Positions 8,416 to 16,470 of a stretch of 58,061 nt of DNA are shown here, one piece after another. Each line of letters starts with the position of its first letter. Position 1 is the first letter of the stretch. Source of the stretch: an uncultured Rhizobiaceae group bacterium (GTDB taxonomy: Bacteria > Pseudomonadota > Alphaproteobacteria > Rhizobiales > Rhizobiaceae); assembly GCA_938044775.1 (NCBI GenBank), contig CALIOE010000017.1, forward strand, positions 1-58,061. Reading direction: 5' to 3'. The notes under the pieces were generated by a model, which was not told the DNA's origin, ran no database searches, and was given only the letters and a program-made list of their open reading frames with translations. A program made the translations under genes and the position numbers.

Positions 8416-9063
8416 ATGTTTCTGAAAAGCCGTTTTTGCAAATCTATTGGCCTCGCCATGCTTGCCGCGACCCTGGTTGCAGCGCCGGCGAATTCAAGGG
8501 TTTCTGGCGCAGACGCAAAAGCGATTGCCTCGATCAGTGATCACTTTTCAAGCGTACCTACGATGGCGGGCGAGTTCGTGCAGTTCGGACCCAACGGCGA
8601 ACAAACAGGCGGCAAGTTCTATCTGCAGCGCCCGGGTAAGATCCGGTTCGACTACAACAAGCCATCGCCGATTACGGTTCGCGCTAATGGCAAAACGGTC
8701 GGCATCAACAACAAAAGGCTGAAGACCTGGGATTTTTATCCGCTTTCCAAGACCCCGCTGCAACTGCTTCTGGCCAAGCGCATTGATCCAAAGGACAAGG
8801 CAATCAAGTCGGTCAAAAGGGAAAAGGACCTCACAACAGTGGTGCTGGGCGACCGGCGCGTCTTCGGAAGTTCAACAATCACGCTGATGTTTGACCCCAA
8901 CAGTTTCGAATTGAGACAGTGGACGATTACCGATGATCAGGGCAAAGACACTTCGGTCATGATCTTTAACGTGCAGCGCAACGTGAAGCTTTCCCGGAAA
9001 TTGTTCGCCCTCGACGAACGCAAATTGCGTGAGCAGAGCAAGACGCCAAACCTCAGCAAGTGA
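8416..9063 (+). CDS. lolA: Outer-membrane lipoprotein carrier protein LolA
   Basis: LolA carries lipoproteins through the periplasm to the outer membrane. The 215-aa product has an N-terminal signal peptide (hydrophobic segment about residues 10-25) and the LolA beta-sheet pattern: MAGEFVQFGPNGEQTGGKFYLQRPGKIRFDY, with the invariant Pro-Gly-(Lys/Arg)-Ile/Phe-Arg-Phe context near residue 75, then VGINNKRLKTWDFYPLSKTPLQLLL. It follows ftsK by 90 bases in the same direction, a conserved alphaproteobacterial pairing. Alphaproteobacterial LolA diverges from the E. coli protein, so the call rests on fold pattern and synteny. Confidence 0.85.
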   Translation: MFLKSRFCKSIGLAMLAATLVAAPANSRVSGADAKAIASISDHFSSVPTMAGEFVQFGPNGEQTGGKFYLQRPGKIRFDYNKPSPITVRANGKTVGINNKRLKTWDFYPLSKTPLQLLLAKRIDPKDKAIKSVKREKDLTTVVLGDRRVFGSSTITLMFDPNSFELRQWTITDDQGKDTSVMIFNVQRNVKLSRKLFALDERKLREQSKTPNLSK

Positions 9064-9164
9064 GGCGACCGGCTAGAGCATCTTGGACAACCCGAATTAA
9101 TAGGCTGAACTGAAATGGGCTGCATGCTAAGCGGGCTGGAAACCGCTTTCTTCCGGAGCCCGTC

Positions 9165-10118
9165 TTGGCCAGTCCCGCATCCCACAACATCACATCTCAA
9201 ACCCGTCCGCATTTCACCAGACTGCTGAAACTGTGTGCCCCACTGCCGGCCCTCAAGACCGCGGTGATCTGCCCGGAGGAGGCAACCGCGCTCGAGGGTG
9301 CGATGGATGCACGGGCAGAAGGACTGATCGAGCCGGTTTTCATCGGCGACCGATTGCGCATTGAAGACACAGCGAAAAAGGCTGGATTCGATATAACCGG
9401 GCTGGAAATCCTGCAGGCCGACAGCGAGGAAAAGGCCGCCCATCTGGGCGTCGATATCGTCGCCGGTGGCAAGGCCAGCGCCATGATGAAGGGGTACATT
9501 CACTCAGACACCTATCTCGCGGCGGTTATCCGCAAGGAAAATGGCCTGCGCACCCGCAGCCGAACCAGTCATTGTTTTGTTATGGATATCCCGAACTGGC
9601 CCCGGCCCGTCATCATCACCGATGCGGCGCTGAACATTGCGCCAGATGTCAAAAGCAAGGTCGCAATCACCCAGAATGCACTCAATCTGGCGCGCGCCAT
9701 TGGCATCGAAAATCCAAAGGCAGCGCTGCTTTCAGCTGTGGAAAGTCCAAATCCGGCAATCGCATCCTCCGTTGAAGCCCGCGAGGTTGCCAACGCCACA
9801 TTCGACGGTGGCATTGTTGATGGTCCCTTCGCGCTCGACAACGCCGTCAGCAGGGAAGCCGCAGAGCTGAAGAAGATTGATTCACCGGTCGCTGGAGATG
9901 CCGACATTCTTGTCGTGCCAACGATCGAGGCAGGCAACATTTTCTTTAAGGCGCTTACTTTCATGGGCGGATCAGAGACTGCTGGTCTTGTCGTGGGAGC
10001 CAAGGCACCCATCATCCTGACCAGCCGCGCAGACAGCGCTGAGGCACGCATAGCAAGCTGCACCCTTGCAGTTCTCTATGATGCCTTCTTGAAGAACAGC
10101 CAGGAAATTACGAACTAG
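9165..10118 (+). CDS. Phosphate acetyl/butyryltransferase-family protein
   Basis: The 317-aa product resembles the PTA/PTB acyltransferase fold, which moves acyl groups between CoA and phosphate. Family-like blocks are GGKASAMMKGYIHSDTYLAAV, RTSHCFVMDIP, TDAALNIAPDV, AALLSAVESPNPAIASSVEA, DGPFALDNAVS and ILVVPTIEAGNIFFKALTF. The length fits a standalone single-domain enzyme; related sequences also occur fused behind an enoyl-CoA hydratase (MaoC) domain, which is missing here. The start is a TTG; the first in-frame ATG would cut into the domain. No kinase gene (ack or buk) is adjacent, so substrate and pathway remain unknown. Confidence 0.75.
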   Translation: MASPASHNITSQTRPHFTRLLKLCAPLPALKTAVICPEEATALEGAMDARAEGLIEPVFIGDRLRIEDTAKKAGFDITGLEILQADSEEKAAHLGVDIVAGGKASAMMKGYIHSDTYLAAVIRKENGLRTRSRTSHCFVMDIPNWPRPVIITDAALNIAPDVKSKVAITQNALNLARAIGIENPKAALLSAVESPNPAIASSVEAREVANATFDGGIVDGPFALDNAVSREAAELKKIDSPVAGDADILVVPTIEAGNIFFKALTFMGGSETAGLVVGAKAPIILTSRADSAEARIASCTLAVLYDAFLKNSQEITN

Positions 10119-10183
10119 CCCGCTTGTCTGCGACTGCGGACGCCGTTTTAATAAACAGGCAATCAACAAGGCCGACTCCATCC

Positions 10184-10984
10184 ATGACATTCTCCCTAGC
10201 CACCTGGAACATCAATTCGGTACGCCTGCGTATCGGCCTCGTTGAGGAATTTCTGAATACCCATCAGCCGGACGTCTTGTGCCTGCAGGAAATCAAATGC
10301 GAAAACGCGGCCTTTCCGGCAAAGGCTTTTCGCAAAATGGGTTATGAGCACCACGCCGTGCACGGTCAGAAGGGCTATCACGGTGTGGCCACAATCTCGA
10401 AAGCACCGCTGAGGGAAATTGCCTCGACTGATTACGTGTCAAAGGGAGATACGCGACACGTCGAGTGTCTGGTCGACGCGGGTGCCGGCCCGGTGCGGGT
10501 ACACAATTTCTATGTTCCGGCGGGTGGTGATGTTCCCGATCCTGTCAAAAATGAGAAATTTGACCACAAACTCAAATTTCTCGACGAAATGAAAGGCCTG
10601 CATTGTGACCATGCCGATGTGCCGTCGATACTGGTCGGCGATCTGAACATCGCTCCCCTGGAAACTGACGTGTGGTCCCACAAGCAGCTGTTGAAAGTTG
10701 TCAGCCACACACCCATCGAGACGGACGGACTGAACGAAGTCCAGGCGTCCGGCGGCTGGACCGATTGCATTCGTCAACACGTTCCGCCGGAAGAAAAGCT
10801 GTTTACGTGGTGGAGCTACCGCTCCCCCAACTGGAACGAAAGTGACAAGGGCCGGAGACTGGATCACGTCTGGTCATCGCCATCACTGGCCGCAAAGCTC
10901 TCCGGCATTCAGGTCTTGCGTGATGCGCGTGGATGGGAAAAGCCATCAGATCATGTACCGGTGATCGCGACATTCGACTTTTGA
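10184..10984 (+). CDS. xthA: Exodeoxyribonuclease III
   Basis: XthA is an AP endonuclease and 3'-5' exonuclease of base-excision repair. The 266-aa product has all catalytic blocks of the exonuclease-endonuclease-phosphatase family: TWNINSVR (Asn), CLQEIKCE (metal-binding Glu), VGDLNIAPLETDVW (Asp/Asn pair), RRLDHVWSS, and the terminal SDHVPVIATFDF with the Asp-His pair. The frame extends to 10124, but family members begin at MTFSLATWNINS, so the ATG at 10184 is chosen. It converges on the cNMP-domain gene. Confidence 0.94.
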   Translation: MTFSLATWNINSVRLRIGLVEEFLNTHQPDVLCLQEIKCENAAFPAKAFRKMGYEHHAVHGQKGYHGVATISKAPLREIASTDYVSKGDTRHVECLVDAGAGPVRVHNFYVPAGGDVPDPVKNEKFDHKLKFLDEMKGLHCDHADVPSILVGDLNIAPLETDVWSHKQLLKVVSHTPIETDGLNEVQASGGWTDCIRQHVPPEEKLFTWWSYRSPNWNESDKGRRLDHVWSSPSLAAKLSGIQVLRDARGWEKPSDHVPVIATFDF

Positions 10985-11009
10985 TGCTGACCGGGACCGG
11001 GGCGATCGT

Positions 11010-11501
11010 TCAGCCGACGCCCGGATCATCCCCGCCGGCCGTTTCCTTGCGGTCACGGTCTTCCAGGTCTTCGCGAACCCGATCCAGCTGATCGACAAAA
11101 TTCTGCAGGGAAAATGATATCCGGGCATGAAGCTGGCGAGCCAGGTCCGGATATTCTTCAAGCATCCGGCGGAACAGCGGCCGTGGAATTTTCATCAGCT
11201 GACAATTGTGAGCGGCAACGGCAGTAGCCGAATATTCCACCTCCGAAATGAGAGCCAACTCACCTATCAGCTCTCCCATGCCATGTGACGAGATCAACCG
11301 CTTGTTGCGATCGAACAAATCGACCTGTCCAAGCGCGACCACATAGCCACCGTCCGAATAGGAATCGGCCAGATAGAGCTTGGTGCCGGCTTCCAGCTTG
11401 CGCCGTTCAGCACCAAAAGCCAGCAAACGCAGGTGTTCTTTCTTGAAGTCACAAAAAAGCGGAACAGCAGAAAGCAGCTCAATATCAGCGTCCAGTGACA
11501 T
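11010..11501 (-). CDS. Cyclic-nucleotide-binding-domain protein without DNA-binding domain
   Basis: The 163-aa product is a single CAP-like effector domain: an N-terminal helix (LLSAVPLFCDFKKEHLRLLAFGAERR), a beta-roll, and GELIGELALI, which corresponds to the phosphate-binding cassette. The Arg that normally contacts the cyclic phosphate (R-S/T-A) is replaced by Tyr in VEYSATAVAA, so nucleotide binding is doubtful. The C-terminus is a long helix and a charged tail; there is no helix-turn-helix. It follows the CenR-like regulator by 35 bases on the same strand, suggesting co-transcription and a possible regulatory link. Confidence 0.8.
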   Translation of the reverse strand: MSLDADIELLSAVPLFCDFKKEHLRLLAFGAERRKLEAGTKLYLADSYSDGGYVVALGQVDLFDRNKRLISSHGMGELIGELALISEVEYSATAVAAHNCQLMKIPRPLFRRMLEEYPDLARQLHARISFSLQNFVDQLDRVREDLEDRDRKETAGGDDPGVG

Positions 11502-11536
11502 GATACCGGTGGCCCCTCACTCCATCCCAACGACAT

Positions 11537-12220
11537 TCAGGGGACGAGTTTGTATCCCCCCGATTCCGTCACCAGCAACTGCGCGTTGGACGGGTCTTTT
11601 TCAATCTTCTGTCGAAGCCTGTAGATATGTGTTTCCAGCGTATGCGTGGTCACACCTGAGTTATATCCCCATACTTCCTCAAGTAATATATCCCGCGTGA
11701 TCACCTTCTGCTCTGCGCGGTAAAGATACTTGAGTATCGCCGTCTCCTTCTCCGTCAACCGGATTTTGCCGCCGTCGTCTTCCATCAACAGTTTTTGGGC
11801 CGGACGGAAGGAATAGTGCCCTATGCTGAACACCGCATCCTCGCTCTGTTCATGCTGGCGCAGTTGCGCCCGTATACGAGCCAGTAAGACTGCAAACTTG
11901 AAGGGTTTTGCCACATAGTCATTGGCGCCGGCCTCAAGACCCAAAATCGTGTCGCTGTCGGTGTCATGGCCGGTGAGCATGATAATCGGTGACTTGAAAC
12001 CTCCCTTGCGCAGCAATTTTACGGCTTCGCGACCATCCATGTCGGGCAATCCCACATCCATGATCAGCACATCTACATGGGTGTTGCGGGCCGCCTGGAT
12101 ACCTGCTGATGCGGTTTCTTCCTGGGCAATGGCAAACTCGTCATACAGGGCCAGTTGCTCGGTGAGAGCTCCGCGCAGGTCATCGTCGTCGTCCACAAGA
12201 AGAATGGAGCGTTCGGTCAT
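11537..12220 (-). CDS. cenR: OmpR-family response regulator, CenR-like
   Basis: The 227-aa product has a receiver domain with acidic pocket DDDDD (residues 10-14), phosphoacceptor Asp55 in LIMDVGLPDMDG, switch Thr in MLTGHD and Lys in AKPFK. A winged-helix DNA-binding domain follows (LTEKETAILKYLYRAEQKVITRD...THTLETHIYRLRQKIE). No sensor kinase is adjacent. Sequence flavour and the xthA/cNMP-domain neighbourhood recall CenR, the essential cell-envelope regulator described in Caulobacter and Hyphomicrobiales; that assignment is from memory of the family and is less sure than the response-regulator call. It is divergent from an L,D-transpeptidase-fold gene, which fits an envelope role. Confidence 0.9.
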   Translation of the reverse strand: MTERSILLVDDDDDLRGALTEQLALYDEFAIAQEETASAGIQAARNTHVDVLIMDVGLPDMDGREAVKLLRKGGFKSPIIMLTGHDTDSDTILGLEAGANDYVAKPFKFAVLLARIRAQLRQHEQSEDAVFSIGHYSFRPAQKLLMEDDGGKIRLTEKETAILKYLYRAEQKVITRDILLEEVWGYNSGVTTHTLETHIYRLRQKIEKDPSNAQLLVTESGGYKLVP

Positions 12221-12306
12221 AGTCGTCCTCTCAGGGTGAGCCGTTGTGGCAATACTTATATCAAAAGATAGCTGTATTTATTTTTTTAAGCTTCAGTTGC
12301 AAAGAA

Positions 12307-12322
12307 TCACACGCGAATGTGA
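12307..12322. promoter_or_regulatory. Inverted repeat between cenR-like gene and the YkuD gene
   Basis: TCACA-CGCGAA-TGTGA is a perfect five-base inverted repeat with a six-base spacer. The half-sites are the CRP half-sites but in the inside-out order, so it is not a canonical CRP site. It is centrally placed in the 138-base divergent promoter region. Confidence 0.3.
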
Positions 12323-12358
12323 AAAACCTAGGGCAATTGTGAGCTATGGCAGGCAAAA

Positions 12359-12901
12359 GTGCAAAAGGGTAAATACTCTATCTTGAAATCCCTCAACGTT
12401 CGCCCAAGGCCCGGCGTTGCTGCACAAGGGCAGCTTTTTGCCGCAGGTCGTGTATTGCGATGTGCTTTGGGTCGTAGCGGCATCGGCAGCATCAAAAGAG
12501 AGGGCGACGGCAAGACCCCTGTTGGCTCATTCAAACTCCTGTCATTGTACCGGCGAAGTGACCGGAACTGCTTTGTGACAAGTCGCTTGTCTTCGCAATG
12601 CATGTCACCCCAGCTCGGTTGGTGCGATGCTGTGGGCGATAGAAACTATAACAGACCGGTTAGGCTGCCCTATCCGGCCAGCTGCGAGACCATGCAGCGG
12701 CAGGATCATCTGTACGATTACTGCATCGTTATGGACCACAACATTACCCGGCATATGGGTGTTGGTGGCAGTGCGGTCTTTTTTCACCTGGCGCATGACG
12801 ATTACAGACCCACCGAGGGTTGTGTTGCCATCGCTCGAACCGACATGGAATGGCTGTTGCCGCAGATCGGGCCTGAAACAGTTCTGGTGATCGAAAGATA
12901 G
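12359..12901 (+). CDS. L,D-transpeptidase (YkuD) fold protein
   Basis: The 180-aa product carries the YkuD catalytic signature near its end: FFHLAHDDYRPTEGCVAI supplies the catalytic His and the Cys of the (S/T)xGC motif. Earlier segments GIGSIKREGDGKTPVGSFKLL match the family's substrate-binding start. YkuD enzymes form 3-3 cross-links or attach proteins in peptidoglycan. No signal peptide is visible from the GTG start at 12359, as in other short alphaproteobacterial relatives. An ATG at 12346 is out of frame. It is divergent from the CenR-like gene. Confidence 0.82.
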   Translation: MQKGKYSILKSLNVRPRPGVAAQGQLFAAGRVLRCALGRSGIGSIKREGDGKTPVGSFKLLSLYRRSDRNCFVTSRLSSQCMSPQLGWCDAVGDRNYNRPVRLPYPASCETMQRQDHLYDYCIVMDHNITRHMGVGGSAVFFHLAHDDYRPTEGCVAIARTDMEWLLPQIGPETVLVIER

Positions 12902-14911
12902 TCAGTCGCGCCTGATCACCCCGCCGATTGCGGACACGAAAAGCAGGCTCAGCGCCCAGCCTGCTCCAATCTGGAACCACTCCCAGGAGCGCACCCACCA
13001 ACCGGGCCAATAGCGATCGCCACTGGTCGTCACGACACGCGGTGACCAATCGTCCTCCATGCGAAAATTCACCACCGGAATCGCAACATCGAATGAATAG
13101 ACCAGCGCCTGAAACTCAGAATATTCGGAGGGAATCGCCTTAACGCACTGGGAACGCAGTTCGCGGGGATAGTAAACCCAGTTTTCCGCGCATCCCTGCG
13201 GAATAAATCCATTTTTCGCTTCCTTGAAAATCAGCGGGTGCGTCGGTGCCATGATGCCGTCCCGGGCTGCAAACTGGTAGACGCCTCCGCCAACAAAGAC
13301 GAGACCGAGCAGCCAGATCACCGCGACGCCGGGTCGGTATCCATGGCCAATGAATATTTTTTGGATCCAGCGCCAGAAGTTGGCGAGACTGCGCATGGCG
13401 CGCGCCCACAAGCCGTCCGGGCGGGGCTCGTGCAGGCGGGCAAAAAGGCGCTGCTTCTCGCGTCGCTCAATCCGTATTACCCTCGCTTCCTCCTCATAGC
13501 CGGAGCCGTCCAGGACCATTGCGAGCTGCTGATAAGGGTGTGGCCTGAAACGCGAAGTCAAATGATGGTCGGGCTGGCGTTCCAGCCAGTCCTTCCAGCG
13601 CTTTGCGTTCCAGTCCGAAGGCAGCTCAGAGAAGCCGTTATAGGTAAAGTGATCGAGACGTACCCGATCGGGAACCTGCCAACTGTCCCAATCCATATTG
13701 AGCGTCAGGCAGCTAGCGCCTGCCAGGTTCAATTCCGAAATCGTATGGCTTTGTTCTGCGGCGGTGTTTCCATCCTCCACGTCCTGATCGGTCTGATCGT
13801 CGCGTGCACCTGATATCTGCCGCCAGTAGAGTTGCCCCTCGATCCGTGCATTGCGCAGGTTTACGTTGCCCGTTGCATTAAAGCGGGTCTCTGTGAAAAT
13901 CACATCGCCCTCGACCTTGGCACTTTGCAGTGAAACGCCACCTTCAAAGGAACAGGACGACCGTTGTTCGTCTGACTCCTTGCCCTTGCTGGGACCAAAG
14001 TCCGCATTTCCATTGATGGCAGAAAACTTCAAAGACAAAGACTGGTCTGCAGCATTAAACGAGCCGCCGCGGCAATTGAGGCCAGCGCCGATCCGACACT
14101 CCTCCATCGAGACTTTTCCTTCCGCCAGAAAGCCACGCGACAGAAATACACCGGCTGCAACGCCAATCCGGTTGGCGCTGAGACTGGTTGGTGCATTGAG
14201 AAATTGCCCGTTGTTGCAGTCCAGATCACCGCCGATGGTGACACCATGCAGCTTAACGCTTCCCCGGGCCTTGAAGCCATTGCTCAAAAGGACGCTGCCG
14301 GCGAAGGTTGCGCCGTCAAAATCCAGGGCATCTTCCGCGCAGACAAATGCGCCACCGTCGCATTCGAAGCCGCCGCCGATTTTAGCTCCCGCGAGCCGCA
14401 CGAGTCCTGTTGAAATAAAATCGTCGCGCAGAAAGACGCTGCCTGTCGCCTCCAGTCGCTCAGCATCCATGGCCTCGATCTGGCAACCATCAAGATAGAC
14501 TGATTCTGCCAACGCGTCGCGCAGAACAATGTTCCCGGCGATTGTACAGCGCATGAGTACAAGGTTTTCCACAATGCTGGTGCCGTTGAAATCAAGCAAG
14601 CCCAGTGCACATTCCACAAAGGCGCCTTCAATTTGCAGGCCACGATCATGAAGCGGATTGAATCTGTCGCCCCCGAGCGCCAGAAAGCGCAAGACCTCAG
14701 CACGAATGAGGTTATCGCTGCTGGGCTGCGCAGGGCGCGACTCCGAAATGCGACACCATTCTCCGGTCCGGGCGCATTGAAGTAACCTGTGTTCTGCCGG
14801 ATGCAGATGGCCCTCTTTTCCATCCAGCCACAGGTCAGAGAGCCTGCGTCCATGGGGCAATATCTGATCGCCGCTCTGTGCCAAATAAATTTCCCTCCCC
14901 GCCGATCTCAA
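12902..14911 (-). CDS. Membrane protein with long beta-helix-like repeat domain, function unknown
   Basis: The frame is open from 15169, but the upstream part overlaps the divergent MFS gene and looks non-coding. Two TTG codons have good Shine-Dalgarno sequences: 14911 (AGGAGG) and 14884 (GGGAGG). From 14911 the product is 669 aa. Residues about 70-400 hold repeats of about 20-24 residues with the theme G-x-V-x-L-x-x-A-x-I-x-G-x-L-x-C-x-G-x-F (for example LDFDGATFAGSVLL, GVTIGGDLDCNNGQF), pointing to a right-handed beta-helix. A linker follows, then two membrane helices (AVIWLLGLVFVGGGVYQFAA and WALSLLFVSAIGGVI) flanking a Cys/Trp-rich extracytoplasmic stretch. Similar proteins are sometimes labelled membrane-associated oxidoreductase, but no redox motif is visible. 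Confidence 0.75.
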   Translation of the reverse strand: MRSAGREIYLAQSGDQILPHGRRLSDLWLDGKEGHLHPAEHRLLQCARTGEWCRISESRPAQPSSDNLIRAEVLRFLALGGDRFNPLHDRGLQIEGAFVECALGLLDFNGTSIVENLVLMRCTIAGNIVLRDALAESVYLDGCQIEAMDAERLEATGSVFLRDDFISTGLVRLAGAKIGGGFECDGGAFVCAEDALDFDGATFAGSVLLSNGFKARGSVKLHGVTIGGDLDCNNGQFLNAPTSLSANRIGVAAGVFLSRGFLAEGKVSMEECRIGAGLNCRGGSFNAADQSLSLKFSAINGNADFGPSKGKESDEQRSSCSFEGGVSLQSAKVEGDVIFTETRFNATGNVNLRNARIEGQLYWRQISGARDDQTDQDVEDGNTAAEQSHTISELNLAGASCLTLNMDWDSWQVPDRVRLDHFTYNGFSELPSDWNAKRWKDWLERQPDHHLTSRFRPHPYQQLAMVLDGSGYEEEARVIRIERREKQRLFARLHEPRPDGLWARAMRSLANFWRWIQKIFIGHGYRPGVAVIWLLGLVFVGGGVYQFAARDGIMAPTHPLIFKEAKNGFIPQGCAENWVYYPRELRSQCVKAIPSEYSEFQALVYSFDVAIPVVNFRMEDDWSPRVVTTSGDRYWPGWWVRSWEWFQIGAGWALSLLFVSAIGGVIRRD

Positions 14912-15076
14912 CAGCGAGATTAACCTCCTGCGTGGAGCGGCGATAGGGCTTTCAGCATATCCAGATTGGACCAGGAACAGAGATTGCCATCCTGGTGGCC
15001 CGCCAAAACAACCTTTGTAACCCCCGTACCACAATGCTACGCAGGACAGTGAAGCGGGGGTTCTGGAGCAGCAAAC

Positions 15077-16453
15077 ATGGCGGGTGGTGATTCGGAAGCC
15101 GTGAAAACGGTTCCCAAGCGCGGCATTTACAGTTGGATGTTGTTCGATTGGGCTGCACAACCGTTCCACACCTTGCTCATCACGTTCATCTTCTCCCGGT
15201 ACTTCGCAGCCGAGGTCGCTCCCGATCCGGAAACAGGGCAGATCTGGTGGGGATGGATGCTTGCCATTGCGGGTGTCCTCATCGCCTTTACGTCTCCGGT
15301 CTTTGGTTCAATCGCTGACGCCACCGGGCCGCGCAAACCCTGGATGGTGGTATTCTCCGTTCTCGCGATAGGCGGATCGCTGTTTCTGTGGTTTGCCGTC
15401 CCCGGCGGCGGCGGCTTGACGCTGTGGATTCTGGTCTCGTTTGGCGTCGCTCTGATTGGCCTCGAATTCGCTACGGTTTTCAACAACGCCGTTATGCCGG
15501 ATCTGGTTTCGCGAGAGGAACTAGGGCGGTTGTCCGGCAACGGCTGGGCCCTTGGTTATGTGGGCGGTGTGGTCAGTCTGATAATTGTACTGACTCTCAT
15601 GGTCGAGTCGTCACCGGGGAGCGGGCAGACCATTGCCGGTATCGCGCCGATCTTTGGCCTCGATCAAATTGAACGCGGAGGCGAACGCGCGGTCGGTCCT
15701 CTGACCGGCCTGTGGTATCTCGTTTTCGTCCTGCCCTTCTTTCTGTTTACGCCCGACACCAAAAAATCCATCCGCGTTGCCGGTGCAATGCAGCAGGGCC
15801 TCCGGGAACTCGCCACCACAATCAAACAACTGCCTCAGAACCGAAGCCTGTTTGCCTATCTTGGATCATCGATGTTCTATCGCGATGCGCTGAACGGGCT
15901 TTTTGGGTTCGGTGGGATTTATGCAGGCGGCGTGCTGCAATGGGGTGCTACACAACTCGGCCTGTTTGGCATTCTCACCGCCGTTGCAGGGACATTGGGG
16001 GCCTGGCTCGGTGGGCGGCTGGATGATCGATTTGGCCCAAAACGTGTTGTTACCACATCGATTTTGCTGCTGATTGTGGTTTGCACAATCATCGTCACAA
16101 CAGATCGCAACATGGTTTTGCTGATCCCGGTTACCGATGTCCCGGGCGGCTTTGCACCCGCGGATATCACATTCTATTTTTGCGGTGCCCTGATCGGGGC
16201 TTGTGCGGGATCGCTGCAAGCCGCTTCGCGGACATTGATGGCTGATCAGGCCGACGAAGACAACATGACGGAAGCGTTTGGTCTATACGCCTTATCCGGC
16301 AAGGCCAGCGCATTTCTCGCACCGGCGCTGATCGCGCTGGCGACCGACATCAGTGGAGATCAGCGCATTGGGATTATGCCGCTGATTCCGCTTTTTGTTA
16401 TCGGCTTGCTGCTGCTGCCAATGGTGAAAGAGCGTCGGGTGAAATCCGGCTAG
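15077..16453 (+). CDS. MFS transporter, UMF1 (Atg22-like) type
   Basis: The 458-aa product has about twelve membrane helices. The N-terminal SWMLFDWAAQPFHTLLITFIFSRYF is characteristic of the UMF1 family, with SPVFGSIADATGPRKPWM as the MFS loop 2-3 signature and GRLDDRFGPKR as its second-half copy. Substrate is unknown; the family is related to yeast vacuolar amino-acid effluxer Atg22. Its start lies about 166 bases upstream, on the opposite strand, of the start of the beta-helix gene, so the two share a divergent promoter region. It converges on ftsY with 17 bases between the stops. Confidence 0.85.
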   Translation: MAGGDSEAVKTVPKRGIYSWMLFDWAAQPFHTLLITFIFSRYFAAEVAPDPETGQIWWGWMLAIAGVLIAFTSPVFGSIADATGPRKPWMVVFSVLAIGGSLFLWFAVPGGGGLTLWILVSFGVALIGLEFATVFNNAVMPDLVSREELGRLSGNGWALGYVGGVVSLIIVLTLMVESSPGSGQTIAGIAPIFGLDQIERGGERAVGPLTGLWYLVFVLPFFLFTPDTKKSIRVAGAMQQGLRELATTIKQLPQNRSLFAYLGSSMFYRDALNGLFGFGGIYAGGVLQWGATQLGLFGILTAVAGTLGAWLGGRLDDRFGPKRVVTTSILLLIVVCTIIVTTDRNMVLLIPVTDVPGGFAPADITFYFCGALIGACAGSLQAASRTLMADQADEDNMTEAFGLYALSGKASAFLAPALIALATDISGDQRIGIMPLIPLFVIGLLLLPMVKERRVKSG

Positions 16454-16470
16454 GCGTTGATGCGCGAAAA

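Noticed and set aside
12307..12322. CRP site between the CenR-like and YkuD genes
   Set aside because: The half-sites are in the opposite order to TGTGA-N6-TCACA, so it is kept only as an unassigned inverted repeat.
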